DNA of 64,000 nt from Clostridiales bacterium S5-A14a (GCA_000758905.1 JRNA01000016.1:62001-126000); one strand, 5' to 3'; counted from the stretch's first letter, positions 1 through 8,327 are shown. The notes: generated from the letters alone by a model not told the origin. Program-made: numbers and translations.

Positions 1-771
1 GGGAATCAAATAGAATCCGTATTTATGAAATATAGGTATGGGAATACTGTTTGCCTTTCAACTCAGGCAGGTTGCAAGATGGGTTGCAAATTTTGTGCTT
101 CTGGGTTATTAGGCTTATCCAGAAACTTAACACTATCTGAAATACTTTCACAGGTTATTGAAATTTCAAAGATTACAGGAGAAAAAATCAGCAACATCGT
201 TCTCATGGGAACTGGTGAACCTCTTGACAATTATGTAAACGTATCAAAATTTTTAAGATTGATACATAATCCAGAAGGCTATAACCTTTCGATGCGAAGT
301 ATTACTATATCAACCTGTGGACTTGTTGATAGGTTCGATCAATTAGCTGATGACTTTCCACAAATAAATGTTGCCATATCTCTACATGCAGCAACAGACA
401 AAAAACGAAACGAGATAATGCCTATAAATAAAAAATTCCCCATTGCTTCCGTAGTACAAAAAGCCAGGGAATATGTGTCAAAAACAGGCCGACGTATATC
501 TTTTGAATACACTCTTGTAAAGGGTTTTAACGATGAGGATGAGGATATGTATGCCTTAGCAAAATTGCTGAAAAATCTAAATTGTCATGTGAATCTGATC
601 CCGTTAAATGAGGTTTCACAAACAGGTCTTATCACATCTGGTAGAAAGAGAGCTGAAGAATGTATGGAAATCCTAAACAAAAGAGGCATCAATGCAACCA
701 TTAGAAGACAGTTAGGAGCCGATATCGACGGTGCATGTGGTCAACTTCGTCTTAAGCAAAGTATCAAATAA
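1..771 (+). CDS. rlmN: RlmN, 23S rRNA/tRNA adenine-C2 methyltransferase (5' end outside window)
   Basis: Radical-SAM enzyme that methylates C2 of A2503 in 23S rRNA, and in some bacteria A37 of tRNA. The reading frame is open from base 1 (GNQIESVF precedes the first internal Met), so the N-terminal third of a usual ~345-residue protein lies upstream. The radical-SAM cluster motif reads CKMGCKFC, followed by MGTGEPLDN, and the C-terminal GADIDGACGQL contains the Cys used in the two-cysteine methyl-transfer mechanism. The catalytic part is therefore intact. Its last 60 bases are overlapped by the convergent amidohydrolase gene. The identification is firm; only the missing start is unknown. Confidence 0.95.
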   Translation, partial: GNQIESVFMKYRYGNTVCLSTQAGCKMGCKFCASGLLGLSRNLTLSEILSQVIEISKITGEKISNIVLMGTGEPLDNYVNVSKFLRLIHNPEGYNLSMRSITISTCGLVDRFDQLADDFPQINVAISLHAATDKKRNEIMPINKKFPIASVVQKAREYVSKTGRRISFEYTLVKGFNDEDEDMYALAKLLKNLNCHVNLIPLNEVSQTGLITSGRKRAEECMEILNKRGINATIRRQLGADIDGACGQLRLKQSIK

Positions 772-1908
772 CTTGATACCGTTTAGCAAAACATCCTCTT
801 CAAAATCAAAATGATCGTTGTGTAGGGGTATGCCAGTACCTGTACCTAGGAAGAAGAATACGCCTGGAAGAACTTGTTCAAAGCACGAGAAATCTTCAGC
901 AATCATAACTGGTCTTCTAAGCTCAACGTAGTCAAGATTTTTTAAAGCATATTTTATTTTTGCATAGAGATTTTCATCGTTTACTACAGCAGGATGCCAC
1001 TGACTAACATCAACATAAACTCTTACACCGATATTTTGTTCTATGTCATCGGCAATATTCCTCATGGCATTTACAATTTTAGCCCATGTTAGATCATTAA
1101 ATGTTCTCATTGTTCCATCTAAACTCGTATATGGAGATATTGCGTTGCGTACATTGCCGCTTTCCATCTTGCCAAATTGAAGTATGGAACGCTCTCTTAT
1201 AAAATTATCTTTATAATCATATATTTTAGTTACAAACTCGCATGCAGCAAGAAGGGCGTCTCTTCCTTTTTCAGGCTCGCCAGCATGGGCAGACTTTCCT
1301 TCGAAAATGACTTTAACGTTGGTTGATCTTGCCATCATAGGTCCCGGTTTTGAAGCAATTTCGCCTTTTTCAATCATAGGCCAAAGGTGAAGCCCATAAA
1401 TTGCCTTGACATTATAGTCTTCGAATATAGTCGTTTTAACGATTGCTTCTGCTCCGTCGATTGTCTCTTCTGCTGGTTGAAATATAAGAAGAGCATTGTA
1501 TGGAAGTTCTCGTTTTTCTTTTTTATATTTATCCAACACATGAGCAAAACCTAGCATGTTCGACATATGTCCATCATGTCCGCAAGCGTGCATACATCCC
1601 TCGTGTTCAGAAGCGTAAAAAGCTACAGTCTGCTCTTCAATTGGCAGGCCATCCATGTCGCATCTAAAGCATAACGATTCCTCACATCCAAAATCAAAAA
1701 ATACTGAAAAACCTGTGTTTACAAGGGGATTAATTTCGCAATCTAATTTTGATAGGATATCTTTAACGTATGCACCTGTTTTGTACACTAAAAATCCTAG
1801 TTCAGGAATTCTATGAAGATCCTGTCTATATTTTCTAACATCATCCAAAAGATATGAATATTCGTTTTCTATGATAACGTCATTTTTTGAAGATGAAATA
1901 ACATCCAT
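712..1908 (-). CDS. M20-family amidohydrolase (N-acyl-amino-acid / hippurate hydrolase type)
   Basis: A 398-residue metal-dependent amidohydrolase of the M20D type, which cleaves N-acyl or N-carbamoyl amino acids in the cytoplasm. Visible motifs are HRIPELGF near the N-terminus, the Cys-His metal motif in CMHACGHDGHMSN, QPAEET, the GKSAHAGEPEKGRDA dimerisation-domain signature, and the closing metal ligand region MIAEDFSCFEQVLPG. The ATG at 1908 follows GGAGG at good spacing. The last ~19 codons run antisense into the conserved 3' end of rlmN, so the tail KTKLTTCTVDIGS looks like an extension beyond the family's normal end. The substrate cannot be told from sequence. Confidence 0.88.
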   Translation of the reverse strand: MDVISSSKNDVIIENEYSYLLDDVRKYRQDLHRIPELGFLVYKTGAYVKDILSKLDCEINPLVNTGFSVFFDFGCEESLCFRCDMDGLPIEEQTVAFYASEHEGCMHACGHDGHMSNMLGFAHVLDKYKKEKRELPYNALLIFQPAEETIDGAEAIVKTTIFEDYNVKAIYGLHLWPMIEKGEIASKPGPMMARSTNVKVIFEGKSAHAGEPEKGRDALLAACEFVTKIYDYKDNFIRERSILQFGKMESGNVRNAISPYTSLDGTMRTFNDLTWAKIVNAMRNIADDIEQNIGVRVYVDVSQWHPAVVNDENLYAKIKYALKNLDYVELRRPVMIAEDFSCFEQVLPGVFFFLGTGTGIPLHNDHFDFEEDVLLNGIKLFDTLLKTKLTTCTVDIGS

Positions 1909-1999
1909 TTTCCAACCTCCATTTCACGACCATTATACACCATCTAAAAACATAAATATACTTTAATTCATGGTGTTTATGGTAAAACAAAAATTTTTG

Positions 2000-2008
2000 T
2001 GTTAAAAT
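2000..2008 (+). promoter_or_regulatory. Extended -10 element directly in front of the GH25 gene
   Basis: TG-t-TAAAAT occupies 2000-2008, and the ATG at 2015 begins where transcription would start, about 7 bases downstream of the -10. No Shine-Dalgarno sequence lies between. The -35 region (around 1980) is poor, which is tolerated in extended -10 promoters. This predicts a leaderless mRNA. Confidence 0.5.
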
Positions 2009-2014
2009 TTTTCT

Positions 2015-2896
2015 ATGGCAAAGAAAAGACGTAAAAAATATTTAAAAAATAGAATTCAAAAAAATATTAAGGCAATATTGAAATCGTCAAAGTCGGAGTT
2101 AGTTAAGGCTTTGATAATTTTGTTCGCTTTAATATTTTTCTTGTTGATAGTTTTTTTTGCGTACAAGTCATATCTATTTCATAACGAATACGGAGGTCTC
2201 GAAGCATCCAAGGATATGCCTCTAAATGAATACGATTTAGACAAATTGAAAAATGACAAGAATGGTTATATGACATATGAAGATGATAAATATAAATCTC
2301 GGCTTATTATAGATGTATCGAGTCATAATGGTGAAATCGATTGGGAAAAAGTAAGGGATGCCGGCATAGATGGAGCTATGATCAGAGTAGGTTACAGAGG
2401 ATACGGAGATGCCAGCATTGTTGAAGATGATTATTTTCAGAAGAATATTGCTGGTGCAAAAGAAGCAGGTCTAAAAGTTGGCGTATATTTCTTCTCGCAG
2501 GCAACTACATCAAATGAAGCTATCGAAGAAGCAGAATTTGTTATGGAAAAAATATGGGGAAGGGGCGTGACATTGCCTGTGGCATTTGATATGGAGCCGT
2601 TCATGGGAAAAGAGAGATTTTTGTTTCACGATGTGAAGGCGAAAACAGAAATGTCAGATGCCTTTCTTAGAGTAATCGAAAAGTTCGGATACGAGCCTAT
2701 TTTGTACGGAAATCCTACATGGCTTCAAAATGATGTTGATATATCCAAATTGACTCGTTATCCGATATGGCTTGCACATTATACTTTTTCAACGGAATGG
2801 CCTTATACTTTTAGAATGTGGCAATTCACTAGTGAAGGACGCGTAAAAGGTATAAGGGGAGATGTTGACCTAAATTTATTATTTGATAAAAAATAA
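2015..2896 (+). CDS. Membrane-anchored GH25 lysozyme (N,O-diacetylmuramidase)
   Basis: A 293-residue muramidase predicted to cut the MurNAc-GlcNAc bond of peptidoglycan outside the cell. The N-terminus is very basic (AKKRRKKYLKNRIQKN), then a single hydrophobic helix at about 31-52 anchors the protein, with the enzyme domain outside. The GH25 domain starts at LIIDVSSHNGEIDW (about residue 98) and has the catalytic Asp/Glu pair in FDMEPF, then GYEPILYGNPTWL and a C-terminal MWQFTSEGRVKGI, all typical of the family. There is no cleavable signal or wall-binding repeat. The gene seems leaderless. It converges on the next gene with only two bases between stop codons. Confidence 0.9.
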   Translation: MAKKRRKKYLKNRIQKNIKAILKSSKSELVKALIILFALIFFLLIVFFAYKSYLFHNEYGGLEASKDMPLNEYDLDKLKNDKNGYMTYEDDKYKSRLIIDVSSHNGEIDWEKVRDAGIDGAMIRVGYRGYGDASIVEDDYFQKNIAGAKEAGLKVGVYFFSQATTSNEAIEEAEFVMEKIWGRGVTLPVAFDMEPFMGKERFLFHDVKAKTEMSDAFLRVIEKFGYEPILYGNPTWLQNDVDISKLTRYPIWLAHYTFSTEWPYTFRMWQFTSEGRVKGIRGDVDLNLLFDKK

Positions 2897-2898
2897 AT

Positions 2899-4314
2899 TT
2901 AAAGAATTTTTTTATCACCCATAAGATACGTCATTATAACGCAACCATCATCTGTTACAGAATTATCCGTTGAAGTAATGCCAATTATATTAGGAATTTT
3001 AAAACTAGATGAAAGCACACTCGTAGGCTGAGATGGAACTGAGTTTACAAATTCCAGTTCATCCGAAGTATATCTCTTGTAATATTCTTTGATATCTTTT
3101 GCAAAGTCGCTAACATTGCTTTTTGACCATATAGGAATAGTCTTAGTATTTTTTATACTAAATTCAGATAGCCCAGCAAGAGTGCTGATATTTTGCTCCA
3201 TTTCTCCGAGTTTTGCGCTTGAAAGGCCAGAAATATTCATCTTGATTTCCATCTTTTCGCTCCCTGTATTAACCATATTAATGCTCGAAATGGATACGAC
3301 TTCACCTTCCTCATCCTTATAATATATTCCGTCTATCATCGTATATATAAGGCTCAAAAGTTTGCTGCTATCTGATTTTTCGATGACTTTTTCAGGTAAT
3401 TGTGAAACTTCCTCATAATTTAATACCGTCTCTTCGAAGTCATCACTGTATTTCTCAACGAAATTCTCTTTTAAAGAATCCAGTTTTGCTGTGATCCTAT
3501 CGACATCATCCTTATTAACAACAATGATAGCCTCGGCTGAAGAAGGGTATAGGCTTGAACTATTACCACCGGTAAAAGAAGCAAGCTCAAAATTAATGGC
3601 ATCTGATTGCATTTTTGCAAGAAAGTTAGCAATCGTAACAACTCCGTTAGGATAATTTGATATTTTGGTATCAGGAACACCGCCGGGAGCTCCAGTTATA
3701 GAGATTTTGATTGCAACATCCTTTTTCCTATCTTCATATGAAATTTCTTTGCTAATGTCATAAGCCTTCTCGCCACCAGTCATCAAAGAGTACATCTGCT
3801 TATTCCCTGAAGCCAAAACAAAAATAGATGAATTATCGCCAATCTCTTCTGACGGTATGCTATGTATACCTCTGAAGTCTCTGTCTTTATCCCCGACAAA
3901 AATGACCTTCAACTCACCAAAATCAATATTGCTCTTCAGAATTGCCATAGCTAGAGCGATGTTGTTCACTGAACCAGACGGATTATTGGTGTCATAGTTA
4001 CAGAACAAAATAGTAGTTGGCTCGGATTTGTAGTCTTCGCTTGATTTGCGCGCCATAACTAGTACATTTTTGCCGTATTTTGTGTATGATACATCTTTGC
4101 TTTTTGCCCAACTAATTAACCAGTCATTTGCTGTTTCTACAGATTCAAAACTAGAAGAAGAATCCTCAATAACCTCTTGATATGACTCTATTTTTTTTGA
4201 GAGTTTACTCTGCCAGTTATCATCAGTTTTTTTAATATAAAGGTAAACACCTGCTGATATCAGGGCTATTATTAAAATAATTAAAGGAAAAATAAAATAT
4301 AATTTCTTTTTCAT
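2899..4314 (-). CDS. Membrane-anchored PepD-like (M20C) protein with degenerate catalytic site
   Basis: A 471-residue protein with an N-terminal transmembrane anchor (about residues 5-27) and an extracytoplasmic domain whose landmarks follow aminoacyl-histidine dipeptidase PepD. ITGAPGGVPDTKISNYPNG stands for PepD's GLKGGHSGxEIHxGxGNA. FELASFTGGNSSSLYPSSAEA stands for LIDFNGGTLRNAIPREA. The C-terminal WSKSNVSDFAKDIKEYY also matches. The metal ligands are gone: PepD's AHLDMV reads CNYDTN, GADNG reads GSVNN, the TEE general-base motif reads DKDRD, and the last His/Glu region has neither. It is therefore likely a non-catalytic or repurposed pseudopeptidase. The relation rests on motif order recognised by eye. 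Start: ATG with AAAGGAG about 12 bases upstream. Confidence 0.6.
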   Translation of the reverse strand: MKKKLYFIFPLIILIIALISAGVYLYIKKTDDNWQSKLSKKIESYQEVIEDSSSSFESVETANDWLISWAKSKDVSYTKYGKNVLVMARKSSEDYKSEPTTILFCNYDTNNPSGSVNNIALAMAILKSNIDFGELKVIFVGDKDRDFRGIHSIPSEEIGDNSSIFVLASGNKQMYSLMTGGEKAYDISKEISYEDRKKDVAIKISITGAPGGVPDTKISNYPNGVVTIANFLAKMQSDAINFELASFTGGNSSSLYPSSAEAIIVVNKDDVDRITAKLDSLKENFVEKYSDDFEETVLNYEEVSQLPEKVIEKSDSSKLLSLIYTMIDGIYYKDEEGEVVSISSINMVNTGSEKMEIKMNISGLSSAKLGEMEQNISTLAGLSEFSIKNTKTIPIWSKSNVSDFAKDIKEYYKRYTSDELEFVNSVPSQPTSVLSSSFKIPNIIGITSTDNSVTDDGCVIMTYLMGDKKIL

Positions 4315-4415
4315 TTATGTGTCTATCTCCTTTATTTTAATTACTAAATCATATATAATATACCAAAGCTAGAAAATAATAACAAGGTTTTTATGATTGG
4401 AGGATTTGAACTAGA

Positions 4416-4958
4416 ATGGATTCGAAAAACATATTTATCAGAGAAACTACATTTGACGATTGTTCGTATTTTGCCAAATGGGAGGTTTTACCTAGCGTAA
4501 CAGAATTTTTTACAATGGACGAGGGAAGGACGTACGAAGATTCAGTTGTAGAATTCATTGATTGTAAACAGGATCCTACTAAGATGATGTATACGATTTG
4601 TCTTAGAGAAGGCAACTTACCAATCGGCAAAATATATCTGACAAGAATTAACAGCAAATATGACTCACTCGACATTACAAGAATTTATATTGCAGAAGAC
4701 AAAAATAGAGACAAGGGTTATGGCTACGAGGCGTTAAGATTGATCCTAAACCATGCGTTTATAAGTATGCATATGGAGAGGGTCACCCTAGATTATATGA
4801 CAGCAAACAAGAAAGCAGAGCATCTATACGAAAAAATTGGATTTACACGCGAAGGTGTAATGAGAAATTCCGGTAAGAAGAACGGCAAGTATGTTGATCT
4901 CATCTTGATGTCAATGCTAAGGTCTGAATTTTATGAAAAACATGTTAGGCAGATATAA
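4416..4958 (+). CDS. GNAT-family N-acetyltransferase (RimJ/RimL-like)
   Basis: A 180-residue acetyl-CoA-dependent N-acetyltransferase. The fold is recognisable from IFIRETTFDDC at the N-terminus, a central beta strand (LDITRIYIAEDKNRDKGYGYEAL) containing the R-x-x-G-x-G pyrophosphate loop, and a C-terminal AEHLYEKIGFTREG motif that closes the acetyl-CoA site. The closest general type is the RimJ/RimL or spermidine-acetyltransferase group; the substrate is unknown. A GGAGG precedes the ATG at good spacing. It is divergent from the PepD-like gene and is followed by a strong terminator, so it is probably a single-gene unit. Confidence 0.85.
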   Translation: MDSKNIFIRETTFDDCSYFAKWEVLPSVTEFFTMDEGRTYEDSVVEFIDCKQDPTKMMYTICLREGNLPIGKIYLTRINSKYDSLDITRIYIAEDKNRDKGYGYEALRLILNHAFISMHMERVTLDYMTANKKAEHLYEKIGFTREGVMRNSGKKNGKYVDLILMSMLRSEFYEKHVRQI

Positions 4959-4993
4959 GCAGACATATTATAGTATGATATAAAATTTCGTAG

Positions 4994-5022
4994 AAAACGG
5001 GGTGAAAAAACCTCGTTTTTTT
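4994..5022 (+). terminator. Rho-independent terminator after the acetyltransferase gene
   Basis: AAAACGGGGT and ACCTCGTTTT pair over ten positions (one G-U) around a GAAAAA loop, followed by a run of T. Confidence 0.85.
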
Positions 5023-5023
5023 A

Positions 5024-5050
5024 TTGACAAAATAGCACAACTAGTATAAT
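5024..5050 (+). promoter_or_regulatory. Promoter of nrdDG
   Basis: A perfect TTGACA (5024-5029) and a perfect TATAAT (5045-5050), with a short 15-base spacer. A leader of about 135 bases separates it from nrdD. The consensus hexamers with sub-optimal spacing suggest a regulated promoter. Confidence 0.65.
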
Positions 5051-5072
5051 CTATTATTTGCCGAGAGAAAAA

Positions 5073-5088
5073 CCACAATATATTGTAA
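5073..5088 (+). promoter_or_regulatory. NrdR-box-like operator upstream of nrdD
   Basis: ccaCaAtATaTtGtaa fits the 16-base NrdR consensus acaCwAtATaTwGtgt at 13 positions, by hand comparison. NrdR normally uses two boxes about three helical turns apart. I see only one good copy, just downstream of the promoter. Confidence 0.45.
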
Positions 5089-5193
5089 AGAACTATTTTG
5101 TTGAATTTATATAAACAAAAGCATCTAATATAGGCATTAACCATTGATATTACTAGCACACATGTTTTGAATGTATTACAAGGGGACGTTAAA

Positions 5194-7443
5194 ATGACAG
5201 AAATCAGAAAAATTATTAAAAGAGATGGTCGTACTGCAAACTTTGATATTGACAAAATCGCGACTGCAATTTTCAAAGCTGCTCAAGTACTTGGCGGAAA
5301 TGATAAAGAAATGGCAACATACCTTGCAAAGCAAGTTGAACTATATTTAACTGAGGTATGCCACAATACTATGCCTACTGTCGAACAGATTCAGGATGCT
5401 GTTGAAAAAATACTCATAGAGAATGGACATGCACGAACCGCAAAAGAATACATCCTCTACAGGGCTGAGAGAACCCGAGTTAGGGATATGAATACTAAGC
5501 TCATGAAAATATATGAGGATCTTACTTTTGTGGATGCCAAGGACAATGATATTAAAAGAGAAAATGCAAACATTGATGGTAATACCGCAATGGGTACAAT
5601 GCTTAAGTATGGGTCTGAGGGCGCTAAGGAATTTTACAAAATGTATGTAATAGATCCTAAATACGTTAAGGCTCACGAAGCAGGGGACATTCATATTCAT
5701 GATATGGATTTTTATACTTTAACCATGACATGCTGCCAGATTGATTTAGTTTCACTTTTGAAGGGTGGATTTTCAACAGGCCACGGCCATCTGAGAGAGC
5801 CTAATGATATTGAAAGCTATGCTGCTCTTGCTTGTATAGCAATTCAGTCAAACCAGAATGATCAACACGGTGGTCAATCCGTACCTAATTTTGATTATGG
5901 AATGGCGCCAGGTGTCAGAAAAACATATAGAAAACTCTACTGGACAAACCTTGGAAAATTTCTAGAGTTTATGGGCGATATTGAAAATGGCCCACAGAAA
6001 ATGAAAGAAATTGGAAAGGTAATTTTCATAGAACATAATCTTGAACCTCAGATGGAATGGGACGAGAAATACACTGAAATAGAAACAGAAGAGTTGTTAA
6101 AGTTGGATGGCATTAATTCAGAAGATCTAAAAAAAGCACAGGAAAAATCTAAGGAATTTGCGGATAGAGAAATTGTAAGGAAAACATATCAGGCAATGGA
6201 GGCTCTCATCCACAATTTGAATACTATGCACTCAAGAGCTGGAGCCCAAGTTCCTTTCAGTTCAATCAATTACGGAACAGATACTTCTCCTGAGGGCAGA
6301 CTTGTAATGAAGAGTGTTATGGAAGCAACAGAAGCTGGACTTGGCAACGGTGAAACACCGATTTTCCCTATACAAATCTTCAAGGTAAAAGAAGGAGTTA
6401 ACTATAATCCTGAAGATCCTAACTATGATCTGTTTAAGCTTGCTTGCAGGGCGTCTGCTAAACGACTCTTCCCTAACTTCAGTTTTCTCGATGCACCGTT
6501 TAATAAAAAATATTATAGAGAGGGACATCCTGAGACAGAAATAGCATATATGGGTTGCAGAACAAGGGTGATAGGGAATGCCTACGATCCTAATAGAGAA
6601 ATAGTATATGGAAGAGGTAACCTATCGTTTACATCCATCAACCTACCAAGACTTGCAATTAAGTCCAAAGGTGATATAGATGTTTTCTTTGAATCGCTAG
6701 ATCAGAAAATAGATTTGTGTATTGGTCAGTTAAATGAAAGGCTGAAGATACAGTCTCAAAAGAAGGTCATAAATTTCCCATTCCTCATGGGACAGGGGGT
6801 TTGGATCGATTCTGCTAAATTAAAACCTACTGACGATATTAGTGAGGTAATTAAGCACGGTACATTAACCATAGGATTCATTGGGCTTGCCGAATGCTTA
6901 AAAGCTTTGATAGGACAGCACCACGGAGAGTCTAAAGAAGCTCAGGAACTCGGCCTCATGATAGTTGCTTACATGAGAAAGAGAATGGACGAAGAAGCTC
7001 GAAGAACTGGTCTTAACTGGTCAGTCATTGCAACACCAGCAGAGGGGCTTTCCGGACGATTTGTCAAAATTGATAGGGAAAAATTTGGAAATATTCCTGG
7101 TGTAACTGATAGAGACTTTTATACGAACAGTTTTCACGTGCCTGTATATTATAATATTGGCGCCTTCGATAAAATCAAGATCGAAGCTCCTTATCACGAA
7201 TTGACCAATGGTGGCCATATCTCATACATAGAACTCGACGGAGACCCTCTCAAAAATCTCGATGCTTTTGAACAGGTAGTTAGATGCATGAAGGAAAGTG
7301 GTGTTGGATATGGTTCCATCAATCATCCTGTAGACAGAGATCCTTGTTGCGGTTATACAGGCATCATAGATGACGTTTGCCCGCAATGTGGCAGGAGAGA
7401 GAAAGTTGAGGAAGAACATTTTGAAAGAATTCCAAGACTCTAA
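5194..7443 (+). CDS. nrdD: Anaerobic (class III) ribonucleotide reductase NrdD, lacking the glycyl-radical C-terminus
   Basis: Reduces ribonucleoside triphosphates to deoxyribonucleotides under anaerobic conditions, using a glycyl radical made by NrdG. An N-terminal ATP-cone (IRKIIKRDGRTANFDIDKI) is followed by the barrel, with the cysteine strand TMTCCQIDL and the thiyl-radical Cys in YMGCRTRV (about residue 455). The C-terminal zinc site is DPCCGYTGIIDDVCPQCGR. The protein then ends FERIPRL-stop, exactly where clostridial relatives continue FERIRRITGYL, so the radical glycine is missing; no other frame encodes it. The ATG at 5194 follows AAGGGG; the in-frame TTG at 5167 has no ribosome site. 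The product is 749 residues. It is either inactivated or dependent on something not seen here. Confidence 0.9.
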   Translation: MTEIRKIIKRDGRTANFDIDKIATAIFKAAQVLGGNDKEMATYLAKQVELYLTEVCHNTMPTVEQIQDAVEKILIENGHARTAKEYILYRAERTRVRDMNTKLMKIYEDLTFVDAKDNDIKRENANIDGNTAMGTMLKYGSEGAKEFYKMYVIDPKYVKAHEAGDIHIHDMDFYTLTMTCCQIDLVSLLKGGFSTGHGHLREPNDIESYAALACIAIQSNQNDQHGGQSVPNFDYGMAPGVRKTYRKLYWTNLGKFLEFMGDIENGPQKMKEIGKVIFIEHNLEPQMEWDEKYTEIETEELLKLDGINSEDLKKAQEKSKEFADREIVRKTYQAMEALIHNLNTMHSRAGAQVPFSSINYGTDTSPEGRLVMKSVMEATEAGLGNGETPIFPIQIFKVKEGVNYNPEDPNYDLFKLACRASAKRLFPNFSFLDAPFNKKYYREGHPETEIAYMGCRTRVIGNAYDPNREIVYGRGNLSFTSINLPRLAIKSKGDIDVFFESLDQKIDLCIGQLNERLKIQSQKKVINFPFLMGQGVWIDSAKLKPTDDISEVIKHGTLTIGFIGLAECLKALIGQHHGESKEAQELGLMIVAYMRKRMDEEARRTGLNWSVIATPAEGLSGRFVKIDREKFGNIPGVTDRDFYTNSFHVPVYYNIGAFDKIKIEAPYHELTNGGHISYIELDGDPLKNLDAFEQVVRCMKESGVGYGSINHPVDRDPCCGYTGIIDDVCPQCGRREKVEEEHFERIPRL

Positions 7444-8011
7444 GGACAACAAAACAACTGATAAGCAAAGTGATGTCGAAGAAAATCTTGATGAATATAT
7501 AAGAGTAGCTGGATTTATGAAAGAATCAATTGTGGATGGACCAGGGATTCGCTTTGCAATATTTTGTCAAGGCTGTCCTCATGGTTGTGAGGGTTGCCAT
7601 AATCCTGAAACACATGACTTTGGTGGCGGAAATCTATTTAGTATAACAAAAATTATAAAAGCAATTGATGAAAATCCTCTCCTTCAAGGCGTAACATTTT
7701 CTGGAGGGGAGCCACTATGCCAGGTTAGGCCGTTTCTTAGTCTGGCGAGGGAGGTCAAAAGAAGAAATTTAGATCTTTTGATCTATACAGGTTATACAAT
7801 TGAGGAACTTATTGAAAGAATGAAGGAAGAACCTGAACTTGAAGAGCTTCTGAGACTCTCAGATCATTTAGTAGAGGGCCGTTTTGTTCAAAGTTTAAGG
7901 AATCTTTCACTTTCTTATAGGGGAAGCACAAATCAAAGAATAATCGATCTAAAAGATTTTTTTAGTACAGGCAAGATAAATTCGTGTGAAAATATTTCAA
8001 TTAATTCTTAA
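7421..8011 (+). CDS. nrdG: Anaerobic ribonucleotide reductase activase NrdG
   Basis: Radical-SAM activase that installs the glycyl radical on NrdD. It has the family opening (IRVAGFMKESIVDGPGIRF), the cluster motif CPHGCEGCHNP (C-x3-C-x2-C) and the SAM-binding TFSGGEPL. The chosen start is TTG 7421, six bases after GAGGAAG at 7408-7414, giving 196 residues with about 28 extra before IRVAGF. An in-frame ATG at 7370 lacks a ribosome site. The gene overlaps the end of nrdD by 23 bases in the +1 frame, occupying the space where nrdD's missing tail would be. All catalytic motifs look intact. Confidence 0.88.
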   Translation: MKEFQDSKDNKTTDKQSDVEENLDEYIRVAGFMKESIVDGPGIRFAIFCQGCPHGCEGCHNPETHDFGGGNLFSITKIIKAIDENPLLQGVTFSGGEPLCQVRPFLSLAREVKRRNLDLLIYTGYTIEELIERMKEEPELEELLRLSDHLVEGRFVQSLRNLSLSYRGSTNQRIIDLKDFFSTGKINSCENISINS

Positions 8012-8026
8012 ACTGATATATTTTTC

Positions 8027-8056
8027 TTGCATAATCTGAGTATTTTGTGCTATAAT
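8027..8056 (+). promoter_or_regulatory. Promoter of rpmB
   Basis: TTGCAT (8027-8032), 18-base spacer, then an extended -10, TG-c-TATAAT (8048-8056). Confidence 0.75.
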
Positions 8057-8122
8057 ATCGGTTGTTGTATAAATTTTGAAATTTTAAAGCATATGCTTAA
8101 CATAGAAAGGGAGGTGCGGTAG

Positions 8123-8314
8123 ATGTCAAGAAAGTGTGAAATCTGCGGTAAAGGTCAGGCTTCAGGAAACAAGGTTTCCCATTCCATGAGACATACTAGA
8201 AGGAAATGGAATGCTAATATCCAGACCGTTAAGATTAACGACAATGGAACAGTAAGAAGGGCTAATGTTTGTACTAAATGCATTAAGTCAAACAAGATTA
8301 ACCGTGCCGTATAA
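8123..8314 (+). CDS. rpmB: Ribosomal protein bL28
   Basis: A 63-residue large-subunit ribosomal protein. The opening SRKCEICGKG and later CTKC give the four-cysteine, zinc-binding (C+) form of L28. The central SHSMRHTRRKWNANIQ is the family signature. GGGAGGTG lies at good spacing before the ATG. It is transcribed from its own promoter and is followed by a terminator, so it is probably mostly monocistronic. Confidence 0.96.
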   Translation: MSRKCEICGKGQASGNKVSHSMRHTRRKWNANIQTVKINDNGTVRRANVCTKCIKSNKINRAV

Positions 8315-8327
8315 TTAAAGTTGGCTT

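Noticed and set aside
7430-7460. A +1 programmed frameshift joining nrdD to nrdG (CTC TAA G at the nrdD stop)
   Set aside because: The site does not allow re-pairing like the prfB CTT TGA site, nrdG has its own ribosome site and TTG start, and the joined product would still lack the radical glycine.
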